Positions 25,709 to 34,182 of a stretch of 64,000 nt of DNA are shown here, one piece after another (position 1 is the stretch's first letter; each line of letters opens with the position of its first letter). The DNA comes from Caloramator quimbayensis. GTDB taxonomy: Bacteria > Bacillota > Clostridia > Clostridiales > Caloramatoraceae. The translations under genes were made by a program, and so were the position numbers. The stretch spans positions 1 to 64,000 of the forward strand of contig NZ_FUYH01000008.1 in the NCBI RefSeq assembly GCF_900167605.1, written 5' to 3'. The notes below the pieces were generated by a model. It saw only the letters and a program-made list of their open reading frames with translations, searched no databases and was not told where the DNA came from.

Positions 25709-25909
25709 ATGAAAAAGAAAATAAATATTATGCTTAATATAGTAATACCAACCGCAGTTGCATATATAGTATTTTTCTTGCTTTACTATTTATTCGAAAA
25801 AACATTTTTCGAATACAGATGGCTGGGAATAATACCGTTTCTAATAGTCACAGGGTTTGTTATTTTAGATAATAGAAAAGAGTGGAGGATGATAAAGCAG
25901 CAGGGGTAG
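25709..25909 (+). CDS. Small two-helix membrane protein
   Basis: The 66-residue product has two hydrophobic helices (about 8-28 and 40-54) joined by a FEKTFFEYRW loop, with basic ends. GAGAGGAT precedes the ATG. No family recognised. A 27-codon hydrophobic frame follows. It may be a small toxin-like or stress membrane protein. Confidence 0.6.
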   Translation: MKKKINIMLNIVIPTAVAYIVFFLLYYLFEKTFFEYRWLGIIPFLIVTGFVILDNRKEWRMIKQQG

Positions 25910-26034
25910 GGAATTAGGAGTAAGGGCATAAAGGGATAAGGAGAAAAGTGAATAAGGAGATAAGTATAAAACTTACCCCTTATCCCTAAATCCTTTACAT
26001 ATAGGGTAAAGGCTACAGAAAGTGGGTTGAGAAT

Positions 26035-26118
26035 TTGAAATACGTAGTAGTAAGTATAATAGTGTGCATCACAATAGTAACTATTGCTGCAATAATAGGT
26101 ATTATGAAAAGAAAATAG
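26035..26118 (+). CDS. Possible 27-residue single-span membrane peptide
   Basis: TTG 26035 to TAG 26118 encodes LKYVVVSIIVCITIVTIAAI plus a basic tail IGIMKRK. The composition is that of a membrane-spanning peptide such as type I toxins. The ribosome binding site is weak, and a terminator follows at once. Confidence 0.4.
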   Translation: MKYVVVSIIVCITIVTIAAIIGIMKRK

Positions 26119-26134
26119 TAAGTATTATAGATAG

Positions 26135-26165
26135 CAAAAAACAGGCAAAATGAAGCCTGTTTTTT
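26135..26165. terminator. Bidirectional terminator
   Basis: AAAAAACAGGC and GCCTGTTTTTT form a symmetrical hairpin with A and T runs, serving the plus-strand peptide and the convergent integrase gene. Confidence 0.9.
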
Positions 26166-26169
26166 AATC

Positions 26170-27075
26170 TTAAACTAAAGTTTCTATTGCTTTCTCCAAT
26201 TCTTCCTGCCGTGGGATAGTATATACTTGAGCCGTAACAAAACCTGAAGCGTGACCTGCTAACTTGGCAACTACAGAAATATCAACCCCGTTTTTGAGCA
26301 ATGTTCTACAGAAGTAGTGCCTAAAAGAATGAATTGTTACATCTGTAATCCCGATTTGTTCACAGTATTTTTTAAAAATCTTCCAGATTCCTGACCTGGT
26401 GTAAGGGGTCTTGCGCTCAGAAATAAACAGATTATCATATTCTGTTTTAATGTTCTTTCTAATTTCCATCCAAGCATTAATAGCAGCGCGAACATCCTTA
26501 TGCAGAGGGATATGACGTACTTTATTTTGCTTTCCTATTACTTTTAAATTCCCTTTTCGCTCAGTTATATCAATGTCAGCAATACGGATATTGATAAGTT
26601 CAAAATTTCTAACCCCGCACCTGGTGAAAATTTCAAACATAGCGATGTGAGCCTTGTTACCTCCACGATATATATGACGGCGTAAAGCACGGTAAGTCTG
26701 TTCATCAAGAGATTTTGCTATATTAGGTGATTGCATCTTTATTTTTTTAATATTTCGTGCAGGATTATGTTTAATATATTTTTCTGATTCTAAAAAAGAG
26801 AAGTAGCATTTTAAACTGGCCAGCCTAAGGTTAATGGTTGCCTCCTTTAAATGTCTTGTCCCTTGCAGATATGAACGCATATCCCTGATATCAATTTCAG
26901 TTACAGTAGCAGGATTAAAGTCTATACCATTGGTTTCTTCAAACCATTTCGCAAATGCCTGTATGTGTTCAATGTAGGTCTTAATTGTAGAGTCAGACTT
27001 GTCTATGCTCATTAGATAAGCAGAAAATTCATCAAGATACAATTTGCTTTCAGTTAATTCCTTATTATCTCTCAT
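26170..27075 (-). CDS. Tyrosine recombinase (XerC/D or integrase family)
   Basis: The 301-residue protein has an N-terminal SAM-like core-binding domain (residues 10-90) and a catalytic domain with the conserved residues in GVRNFELINI (Arg), IGKQNKVRHIPL (Lys), HSFRHYF (His-x-x-Arg), KLAGH (His) and AQVYTIP (Tyr nucleophile). It could integrate a circular form or resolve plasmid multimers. No direct repeat near it was recognised as an attachment site. The start at 27075 is the second ATG, because GGAAGG touches the first. Confidence 0.93.
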   Translation of the reverse strand: MRDNKELTESKLYLDEFSAYLMSIDKSDSTIKTYIEHIQAFAKWFEETNGIDFNPATVTEIDIRDMRSYLQGTRHLKEATINLRLASLKCYFSFLESEKYIKHNPARNIKKIKMQSPNIAKSLDEQTYRALRRHIYRGGNKAHIAMFEIFTRCGVRNFELINIRIADIDITERKGNLKVIGKQNKVRHIPLHKDVRAAINAWMEIRKNIKTEYDNLFISERKTPYTRSGIWKIFKKYCEQIGITDVTIHSFRHYFCRTLLKNGVDISVVAKLAGHASGFVTAQVYTIPRQEELEKAIETLV

Positions 27076-27261
27076 AACCAACATCCTTCCATATAGTTTT
27101 TAATACTATAAAGGATATTGGATAGAGGTTTCAAGTTAGCGTTAAAGTTTTGTTTCCAATTTTTCAGGAGATAATGGGCGATTATTGGGGAGTTTTTATT
27201 TAGTTTTAAGGAAAATTGGAAAAAGAATTTAGTTTTTGTTGACAAGTTTTATTTCCAATCG

Positions 27262-27440
27262 AGTTTAACTTGAGTACGCTTTATATAATTTTGAGTATTG
27301 AAGGCTACAGACTTCTTCATTAAATTAGGTGCTTATCAAAAGGAGAATTAATAAGACCCCACAACCAATAGTTAGGTTCTTATTATTTCTCCTTATAGCA
27401 GTTATTCCCGAGAACTTTCTGGGCTTATTAAACTTAACAC
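27262..27440 (+). ncRNA. Structured intergenic region, candidate regulatory RNA
   Basis: TTTAAC and TATAAT (spacer 16) near 27264-27291 could start a transcript. AAGGAGAATTAATAAGA (27340-27356) pairs with its complement (27378-27394), giving a 17-bp stem with one mismatch and a 21-base loop. A second weaker hairpin CCCGAGA/TCTGGG lies at about 27408-27424. It lies between a divergent integrase and small gene and is not explained by either. Confidence 0.4.
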
Positions 27441-27480
27441 TTAATTCGTGAATAATACTATTTAAAAACAGGCGTAAAAA

Positions 27481-27627
27481 TCAATCTTGCTTTGCTAATT
27501 CTTTAAAAGCCTCTATATTTTCATTGATTACAGCGTCCATGAGATTTTCAATTTCTTTGAGATTTTCGATTTCTTTTTGATTGTTTTTAGTCGATTGCTC
27601 AATAATTTTCTTTTTTGATTTTTTCAT
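27481..27627 (-). CDS. Small charged protein, 48 residues
   Basis: The product MKKSKKKIIEQSTKNNQKEIE and onward ends NENIEAFKELAKQD. It is a basic-then-acidic helix, probably a small coiled coil. GAGGTAATAACTCTA before the ATG gives a fair ribosome binding site. A longer upstream frame exists but lacks one. Function unknown. Confidence 0.5.
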   Translation of the reverse strand: MKKSKKKIIEQSTKNNQKEIENLKEIENLMDAVINENIEAFKELAKQD

Positions 27628-27857
27628 TAGAGTTATTACCTCGCTATATATGATTTTTATTAAATTATACCATAAAAATAAATAATAATAATTTAACCAT
27701 ATAGAGTTCTTAATTATAGTTCTTTGTAGTGTTGTGTCAGTAGCAGTATTATAAAGAATATACAAGATAGTTTTGTTGACAAATTTTGTGGAAAAATTAT
27801 GAAACTTGTCCTATAATTAATATAAACTATAAATAGATTTTGTGGGGTTAGGCTATT

Positions 27858-28769
27858 ATGAGACAGTTTCCTGATTTGCGTAACTGGTTTGATATAAGTG
27901 AATACTATGAGCATAATAAATGCAGAACAATTACACTGCTGTGGAAGGATGATTTAGAAGAAGATGATATACAGCGTTTTGTAGTTGAATTTGCGAAGTT
28001 GATTTGTAGATTACGGTGTAATGGTGAATTGATATTTGAAGATAATGGTGAAGATTTATGTTATAAGTTTCAGCAAGCAATTGATAATGGAGTTGAATTA
28101 GAGGAAGAAGAAAAGGAGTATCTCGCTAAATATATTTTTTTTGATGGAATTATTAGTCAAACTAAGTATAATGAAACAAAAGATTATATTGAGTCGATAG
28201 ATAGAGATTTATTTAATGGATATTTTGGTGAAGTCTTATTTTATATTATAAGAGAACAGTGCCTTGAAGATGAGAAGATTATGATAGAGCCAAGTCGTCC
28301 TAAAACAAACTCAAAACAACCAGGTTTGGATTATGTAGAAATAAGGAAAAATGAAGATGATTATTATTTTATTATAGGAGAAATAAAAACTACTGACAAA
28401 ACAATTGGGAGTTATCCTGATGAAATCATTGATTTTTTGATAAACAGGCCTGTACACCTAATACACCAAGAAATAAATGCCTTTAAAGAAAGGACCAAGT
28501 ATAGTGGACCTGAGGATTTAAAGAATTTTATTAGTAAGATGCCAATATACTTTATGAGTAAGAATCCTACAACACATAAAAGATTTGCAGGAGTAATTAA
28601 TTATGGGAGGAACTCTCCTCCACAGCAGACTGTATTTCAAAACTTTCGCACTAAATGTGCAACTCATTTGTATGATAGTAGTGAGTGTAGGAGAGTAAAA
28701 TTAATTGGTATCAAAGGAATCCAAAATATTAAAGAAAGAGTGCTGGAAGTAATATGGAAAAACTTATAG
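27858..28769 (+). CDS. HamA/AbpA-like (DUF1837-type) nuclease, first gene of a two-gene defence system
   Basis: The 303-residue protein shows an upstream glutamate helix (LFNGYFGEVLFYIIREQ, near residue 117), QPGLDYVEIRKNEDDYYFIIGEIKTTD near 154-180 and a long basic C-terminus. E ... D ... ExK is the PD-(D/E)XK pattern of HamA-type nucleases. The helicase gene starts inside its last codons (16-bp overlap), which fits Hachiman/Abp systems, where a nuclease is unleashed by a helicase that detects abnormal DNA. Identity with DUF1837 is judged from the motif order only, so it could be a related family. Confidence 0.65.
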   Translation: MRQFPDLRNWFDISEYYEHNKCRTITLLWKDDLEEDDIQRFVVEFAKLICRLRCNGELIFEDNGEDLCYKFQQAIDNGVELEEEEKEYLAKYIFFDGIISQTKYNETKDYIESIDRDLFNGYFGEVLFYIIREQCLEDEKIMIEPSRPKTNSKQPGLDYVEIRKNEDDYYFIIGEIKTTDKTIGSYPDEIIDFLINRPVHLIHQEINAFKERTKYSGPEDLKNFISKMPIYFMSKNPTTHKRFAGVINYGRNSPPQQTVFQNFRTKCATHLYDSSECRRVKLIGIKGIQNIKERVLEVIWKNL

Positions 28770-31700
28770 ATATTAATAAGTTATATCTTTGCTTAAAGGA
28801 TATCATAAGCAATAGAGAAGAAGTGGAAAAAATTAGAGAAATCATTATTGAACTTCACTTTTACATACAAAAAATCTTACTCAATAGAAATGAAGCAGAT
28901 ACTATCGACCAAATTCCGATGGAAAGTATTTCAATGTATTTACTTTCACTGTTAACTAACGTAACAAGTGAAGAAATGAAAAAATATATTCAAGGCTTTT
29001 ATGTTGAAGGATTAAATATTGCTGGACTTATATTTGAATTGCTTGCTGATACAGAATTTGAAGACTTTGAAAAAAAGCATCAGTACTTATTTTATTCCTC
29101 AGTTTCATACAGTTTAGCAGATAAAGAAGCAAGTGCAGCAGTCATAGGTAGAAGATTGAAGTCTATTATTGAAAATGACAAACTTCCCAGTTTGGATATT
29201 GACGTTAAAAAATCCTGGATATATATTTGTCTTACTTTGGGTAGAGAATTTAAAACAATTTATAAAGATAGAAATCAATTGGATTTATCAATTAAACTAT
29301 CTAAAAATACTATATGGGATTTTTTGAATAGAATTTTAATCCTAAATGCTTGTTCATTTGTTGACGGATTTGATAATAAAATTATATTTGAAAATATGGA
29401 GGAACTAAAGAACTTTTTAATACAACAGGATGATATAGAGACTTTATTTTATATTTCATTATTGAGTGAAGTATTACACAAAATGCACAGTAAAAGTGTG
29501 TGGACAATACTTCCACGGGAAGGCTTTACAAACGAATATATAAAAGTGCTAACAAAGTATGATAGTAAAAATGTATATGAATTATGGAAATCACAGTTAG
29601 ATGCTTTGAGGTGCAATAATAAAGGATTTAATTATCTAAGCGAAAACATAAAAAGAGTACTTATTTCTATGCCTACAAGTGCAGGAAAAAGTTTTGTTGC
29701 AGAATTAGCGATAGTAAAGTCACTACAGTTAGCGGAAGATAGGGTATGTATATATGTAACCCCAACACGGGCACTTATGTCGGAGATTGAAAGTAATTTG
29801 TTCTATAGGTTAAGAAAAGTTGGATACAATGTTACATCAGTTCTTGACACTGATGAGAATGAATATGAGAATGATTTATTAAATCATGCTAATGTTCTTG
29901 TAGTAACACCAGAAAAACTAGATTTATTGTTACGGAGACATAAAGAATTTATTGAAAGAATAAATTTGATTATTTTCGATGAGTTTCACAAAGTGGCTGA
30001 TAACAGTAGGGGTTGGTTGTTAGAAACACTAATTACATGGTTCATGATTAAGCAGCAGCAATATAGTTTTAAAATTATTCTAATGTCGGCTATTGTTAGC
30101 AATAGTGAAGAAGTGAATGTTTGGCTTGGAAATGATGAGTTTAAGCCTGTATTGTCTGAATGGACTCCTAGCAGAAGAGTATATGGAGTGTTAACCCCTG
30201 ATTACCAGCGTACTAAATACATAAGAATTAGTAATAAAAAAAGGCAAATGCTAACTCCTTATCGTCTAATTTATAAATATCATGAAAGAGGAAGGGCTAT
30301 AGAAGACGTAATTACAGATGTAGTTGAACAGAGAAATTCAAATGGACGTTGGATAAAAAGCAATAATAAATATGATACAAAATATGACCGTTGTTTTAAG
30401 TTCATAAAAACATTGAATAACGGTAAGGTATTGGTTTATTTTTTTACAAAAATAGACCTAGAGCGCTTTATTGAGTATTCAGGTAAATATCTGCCTTTAA
30501 AAAAAGATGTGAGAATAAATAATCTAAAAGCATTTTTAGAGAGCCGATTGGGAAGAGAACACCCTCTTGTCAATAGCATATTATATGGAGTTGCCTATCA
30601 TCATGGGGATTTACCCCTTGAAGTGAGAAAAGAAATAGAAAAAGCATATAAATCAGATATAATAGATGTCTTAGCATGTACCACAACATTGTCTGATGGA
30701 GTTAATTTACCAATAAAAAATTTCGTTTTAGGTTCTTTTACATCCTATGAAGGAGAACATAAATTATCTATTGCAGATTTCAAAAATATAGTAGGTAGGG
30801 CTGGAAGAGCCTATATTGATACTGAAGGAAAGATATTTTTAATTCTTCATCCAGAGTATTATTTTAATAATGATAAAGAAAGTCACTTCAGACAATTATT
30901 ATTATGTGAATCTCAGGATACTAATATTTCAAGTTCAATGATTAAAGAATTTGATAAAATATACTCAATTATCGACCAGTTAGAGGAAGTAATAGAAATA
31001 TCCATACAGGATGTGGAGAAATCCCTATTAGATTTTATTGATAGGTTACAGGTATTTATTTTTAGTTTATATGAAGAGCATATAAACTATATAAATAGTT
31101 ATGATGATTTATATGAACTATTAATGAATTCACTATTTGCCAAACAAGCGGATGATAAAGCATTAGATAAGTTTGATAAAATATGTATTAAGTATTATGA
31201 CTTTATTAAGGAATTAGATAAAAGCATTATAGAAAAATTTAATAGGACGGGACTTAGTTTTAGGTCTAATCGCATCTTGTTAGAAATTATTGACGAGATT
31301 TCAAAAAATGAAAGTGGATTCGATTTTCGTTTACAAACAATTATAACTCCAGAAATATTTGAAAAGATAATTGAATTAAAGGAAATTAGCCCTAAACAAT
31401 ATTATTATAAAGTAGGCAATAAAAAAGTTAATTATAATATCGACCATTATAAGGCTTTTATGAGTTGGGTTAGTGGAGATAGTTTTCTCAAAATCCGGGA
31501 CTCTATATTCTATGAAGACAATAATATCTCAAACAGAACCCAGACTTGTGTCAATTATATCAATGATATGTTTTTATATAAACTACCTTGGGCTTTTAGT
31601 TCTCTATATGCTTTAGCCAAAGATAGTTTAATGTTTGCTGATTTTATCTTAAAGGATTTACCCGCTAAAATAAAATATGGTGTGGAGAATTTGGAAGCAG

Positions 31701-32221
31701 TTAAATTATGTACATTAGGTATTGAATCCCGAGAATTGGCCAATACATTGGCAGTGCTATACGAGAACGATTCATTCAAAGACCCTGAATGGGCTATAGA
31801 TAAGTGGATTTTAGAAAAAAGATTTTACGAATTAGAAAAAAGCATAAAAGGAATAGATGATATTTCTATAAGGCAAATTGCAAAGGTTAGAACTAAATTG
31901 AGAAACAGAACTTCATTTTTAAGAGATACAGGTAAAATTATATGTGATGTAAGAGGATTACAGTTTTATGACTACTTTGATTTATACAAAAATAAGAGAA
32001 TAAATAAGGATACACAATTGATACTTAATCATGAGTCTCAAAACTTATATGATGAATTCGCTATCGAAGTTAGAACTCTTAAAGGAGAAAAAATTGGCTA
32101 TATTCCTGTTGAATATTCAGAAGAAATATTTGAGTATATTCAAGGTGACCATATTTTAAAAGTAGAAATTATTAGGTTAACAACAAGAACAGTAAAAATA
32201 ATAATAAAAGTTATTAATTAA
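28754..32221 (+). CDS. HamB/AbpB-like superfamily 2 helicase with C-terminal HIRAN domain
   Basis: The 1155-residue protein carries SMPTSAGKSFVAELA (Walker A, about 304), IIFDEFHKVAD (DExH, about 406), LMSAIVSN (III), and IVGRAGRAYIDTEG (VI, about 678). Residues 1-290 and 720-1050 are helical and unassigned. The last 100 residues read LILNHESQNLYDEFAIEVRT and KIGYIPVEYSEEI, a HIRAN domain, known for binding DNA 3' ends. HIRAN is not typical of HamB, so this is a variant architecture. Overlap with the nuclease gene indicates co-translation. Confidence 0.8.
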   Translation: MEKLIDINKLYLCLKDIISNREEVEKIREIIIELHFYIQKILLNRNEADTIDQIPMESISMYLLSLLTNVTSEEMKKYIQGFYVEGLNIAGLIFELLADTEFEDFEKKHQYLFYSSVSYSLADKEASAAVIGRRLKSIIENDKLPSLDIDVKKSWIYICLTLGREFKTIYKDRNQLDLSIKLSKNTIWDFLNRILILNACSFVDGFDNKIIFENMEELKNFLIQQDDIETLFYISLLSEVLHKMHSKSVWTILPREGFTNEYIKVLTKYDSKNVYELWKSQLDALRCNNKGFNYLSENIKRVLISMPTSAGKSFVAELAIVKSLQLAEDRVCIYVTPTRALMSEIESNLFYRLRKVGYNVTSVLDTDENEYENDLLNHANVLVVTPEKLDLLLRRHKEFIERINLIIFDEFHKVADNSRGWLLETLITWFMIKQQQYSFKIILMSAIVSNSEEVNVWLGNDEFKPVLSEWTPSRRVYGVLTPDYQRTKYIRISNKKRQMLTPYRLIYKYHERGRAIEDVITDVVEQRNSNGRWIKSNNKYDTKYDRCFKFIKTLNNGKVLVYFFTKIDLERFIEYSGKYLPLKKDVRINNLKAFLESRLGREHPLVNSILYGVAYHHGDLPLEVRKEIEKAYKSDIIDVLACTTTLSDGVNLPIKNFVLGSFTSYEGEHKLSIADFKNIVGRAGRAYIDTEGKIFLILHPEYYFNNDKESHFRQLLLCESQDTNISSSMIKEFDKIYSIIDQLEEVIEISIQDVEKSLLDFIDRLQVFIFSLYEEHINYINSYDDLYELLMNSLFAKQADDKALDKFDKICIKYYDFIKELDKSIIEKFNRTGLSFRSNRILLEIIDEISKNESGFDFRLQTIITPEIFEKIIELKEISPKQYYYKVGNKKVNYNIDHYKAFMSWVSGDSFLKIRDSIFYEDNNISNRTQTCVNYINDMFLYKLPWAFSSLYALAKDSLMFADFILKDLPAKIKYGVENLEAVKLCTLGIESRELANTLAVLYENDSFKDPEWAIDKWILEKRFYELEKSIKGIDDISIRQIAKVRTKLRNRTSFLRDTGKIICDVRGLQFYDYFDLYKNKRINKDTQLILNHESQNLYDEFAIEVRTLKGEKIGYIPVEYSEEIFEYIQGDHILKVEIIRLTTRTVKIIIKVIN

Positions 32222-32261
32222 GAGAAAATGTATTAGTATTTATTTAAATTAATTATCAAAC

Positions 32262-32335
32262 TTGATAAGAATGTGTAGCCCTCTTTATATTATACGCAGT
32301 TTACAAATAGGAATTTAATAGATATAAGGAGGGCT
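32262..32335 (+). promoter_or_regulatory. Promoter with inverted repeat covering -10 box and ribosome binding site
   Basis: TTGATA (32262), 17 bp, TTATAT (32285). AGCCCTCTTTATAT (32277-32290) pairs with ATATAAGGAGGGCT (32322-32335) with one G-U pair. The left arm covers the -10 box and the right arm holds GGAGGG, as in both spoVS genes. Confidence 0.55.
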
Positions 32336-32341
32336 TATTTT

Positions 32342-32803
32342 ATGCTTTTAAAACCTGAAGGAATTTATTCGAAATTCAATGAGGAAAATATACAAATTAT
32401 AATTCCCCAAAAATTACTATTCACTTTATTGCAGCAGGTAGATAGACTTCGTGAAGTATTAGGTAATGAAGAAGAGGTAGTAAATAACATTGCAATATAT
32501 GAATATATAGGCAATGCCGAGATGCTAATGGTTAAACTATATATTCTTATAGCCGAACCTTATCATAAAAAAGATGTTATCTTTGAAATAAGTATTGCAG
32601 AATTCCTGGTTTTAAGGGATTTGGTATTTTGCAATTACTCTTTACCACATCTCAGAGAAGAATTGCGACCTTCCATCCGCAAGACATACAAGGATTTTTA
32701 TGATTATATTCAGGGCATTTTTGAAATGTTAGAAGTAGATGAAGTAAAGGCATACTGGGATTTTATAAAAAATTATCAAATTGAAGGTGGTATGCTTCAG
32801 TAA
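32342..32803 (+). CDS. Hypothetical protein, 153 residues
   Basis: The protein (MLLKPEGIYSKFNEENIQII...) shows a strand, a long helix QKLLFTLLQQVDRLREVLG and a mixed rest (VIFEISIAEFLVLRDLV). No family recognised. GGAGGG inside an inverted repeat precedes the start, so expression is probably controlled. A strong terminator AAGGCATTG/CAATGCCTT follows at 32813-32845. Confidence 0.6.
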   Translation: MLLKPEGIYSKFNEENIQIIIPQKLLFTLLQQVDRLREVLGNEEEVVNNIAIYEYIGNAEMLMVKLYILIAEPYHKKDVIFEISIAEFLVLRDLVFCNYSLPHLREELRPSIRKTYKDFYDYIQGIFEMLEVDEVKAYWDFIKNYQIEGGMLQ

Positions 32804-32851
32804 ATTAATGAAAAGGCATTGATAGGTAAACCCTGCCAATGCCTTTCTTCA

Positions 32852-33037
32852 TTATTTATTTTTTTCATATAAATTTTGCATTTTACTACTGAATGACAGC
32901 AATACAATAAATGAAAAACATGTGAATAGGCCTAATGTAAAACGAATAAAAATATTTTGAACTACGATTGTAAATGGAATCAGGAATATGTTTATAAATA
33001 TAAGCAACTTTATAGTTCTAAAAACACTTCTTTGCAT
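32852..33037 (-). CDS. Small two-span membrane protein
   Basis: The 61-residue product MQRSVFRTIKLLIFINIFLI and onward has two hydrophobic stretches (8-27, 31-50) and a polar tail. GGAGGTATTAAGATAAT precedes the ATG. It stands between the hypothetical gene and the tns operon and faces left. Function unknown. Confidence 0.5.
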   Translation of the reverse strand: MQRSVFRTIKLLIFINIFLIPFTIVVQNIFIRFTLGLFTCFSFIVLLSFSSKMQNLYEKNK

Positions 33038-33119
33038 ATTATCTTAATACCTCCTTACATCTAAAGTTATATAGAATTTTATCTAATTTCTATAACTTAA
33101 TTCAAATAGAAATTTGATG

Positions 33120-33236
33120 TTTAAAATAAAGTCGTCCCAGGTTATAATTAGAGTAGAAATAGGGCTAATGAAATGGACCAAATGCCATTGACACAGTCAC
33201 CCGTAGAGGTGTCCAACTGATGTCAATGGCATTTTT
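33120..33236 (+). ncRNA. Small-RNA-like unit E before tnsA (promoter, nested hairpin, U-run)
   Basis: TTTAAA (33120), 17 bp, TATAAT (33143). Outer arms AATGCCATTGACA (33181-33193) and TGTCAATGGCATT (33221-33233) are perfectly complementary, enclose CACC/GGTG (33198, 33208) and end in five T. It could attenuate transcription of the transposition operon. The motif ATAAAGTCGT in the spacer resembles a TnsB site. Confidence 0.55.
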
Positions 33237-33244
33237 GCATTAAT

Positions 33245-33322
33245 ATGTGGAATATGAGAATTGCAATAGAGATTGATGACTATAAGCGTGAGTTTGCTAA
33301 TATGGCTGATTTTCGGAGGTGA
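33245..33322 (+). CDS. Possible 25-codon leader frame upstream of tnsA
   Basis: ATG 33245 to TGA 33322 encodes MWNMRIAIEIDDYKREFANM and ends in the tnsA ribosome binding site (CGGAGGTGA). Its own ribosome binding site is unclear. If translated, it would couple to tnsA. It may equally be the remnant of a longer gene. Confidence 0.25.
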   Translation: MWNMRIAIEIDDYKREFANMADFRR

Positions 33323-33327
33323 TAGTT

Positions 33328-34182
33328 ATGGCAAAACATAACCTGCAATGGGATGAAAATAAATTAAAGCGATTTCTAAGGGAAGGAAGAGGACAGGGAG
33401 AAGGACAGAATTATAAACCTTGGGTGACCGTGCAGGACTTTCCTTCCAAAGGAAGGTGCAGCCGAGTGTTGGGATGGAAAACCGATAGAATTCACCATCT
33501 ATTTACCGACAGTGAAACGAGATATTTCTATTTATTGGAATGGGAGGACGCAGTAGTAGACATTAGAGAACATTTTCCCCTGCTGGATTTAGAGGAAGTT
33601 GTAAAAGAAAAGGATGATTTAAATTTTAACCTATTTCAAGATAAAAATAGTGGTTTACCCTATATAATATATACTTCCTTCCTTATTACCATAAAAGGCG
33701 CAGATGGTCAAAAAAGATGCATAGCCCGAAGTTTGAAAGCAGACTACGAACTTCAAAGGAATAGGAGCATTGAAAGACTGGAGATTGAAAGAAGATACTG
33801 GCTAAACAAGCATATCGACTGGGGTATCGTGACACAAAGAGATATTCCCACTATAAAGGCTAAAAACATAGAATGGGTGCACTCTTCCTTACATTTTACA
33901 GATGAAAGAGGATTAGAAAAAGAAGAGATGATTTATTTGTGTGATGTTCTTCTTGAAAAAATGACAGAAAGCAGTCAAACAATCAGGAAAATCACTGCCG
34001 ATTTTGATAAGGAATATAAACTTAAAACGGGAACGGGACTCTTTGTATTTAAGCACCTTATTGCAACAAAGAGAATTAAGTTAGACATGAATAAAGAGAT
34101 AAAGTTAAATGAAAGTTTGGAAAATCTCGTTATTGATATTAAAAAGGAAAAAATGGGAGAGGATATCATTGTTAACTATTAA
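33328..34182 (+). CDS. tnsA: TnsA-family transposon endonuclease, catalytic Asp apparently replaced
   Basis: The 284-residue protein matches TnsA: GWKTDRIHHLFTDSETRYFYLLEWEDAVVDIREHFPL with E63, LKAD with K137, and IERLEIERRYW-like RLEIERRYWLNKH before the TnsC-interacting C-domain. In other TnsA proteins the strand between reads TDFL with the second catalytic residue; here it reads YTSFLI, with serine 117. Tn7 TnsA mutated at this aspartate yields cointegrates, so this element may move by replicative transposition. ATG 33328 is set by CGGAGGTG. tnsB starts inside the last codons. Confidence 0.88.
   Translation: MAKHNLQWDENKLKRFLREGRGQGEGQNYKPWVTVQDFPSKGRCSRVLGWKTDRIHHLFTDSETRYFYLLEWEDAVVDIREHFPLLDLEEVVKEKDDLNFNLFQDKNSGLPYIIYTSFLITIKGADGQKRCIARSLKADYELQRNRSIERLEIERRYWLNKHIDWGIVTQRDIPTIKAKNIEWVHSSLHFTDERGLEKEEMIYLCDVLLEKMTESSQTIRKITADFDKEYKLKTGTGLFVFKHLIATKRIKLDMNKEIKLNESLENLVIDIKKEKMGEDIIVNY

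Noticed and set aside
26170-27075. Intact prophage around the tyrosine recombinase
   Set aside because: No capsid, terminase, portal, tail or lysis genes occur in the region.
24429-33236. Nested hairpins as known riboswitches (c-di-GMP, preQ1, guanidine, ZTP)
   Set aside because: I could not find the conserved core bases of any of these classes; the shared parts are mainly stem pairing and a short ACAGCCA-like linker.
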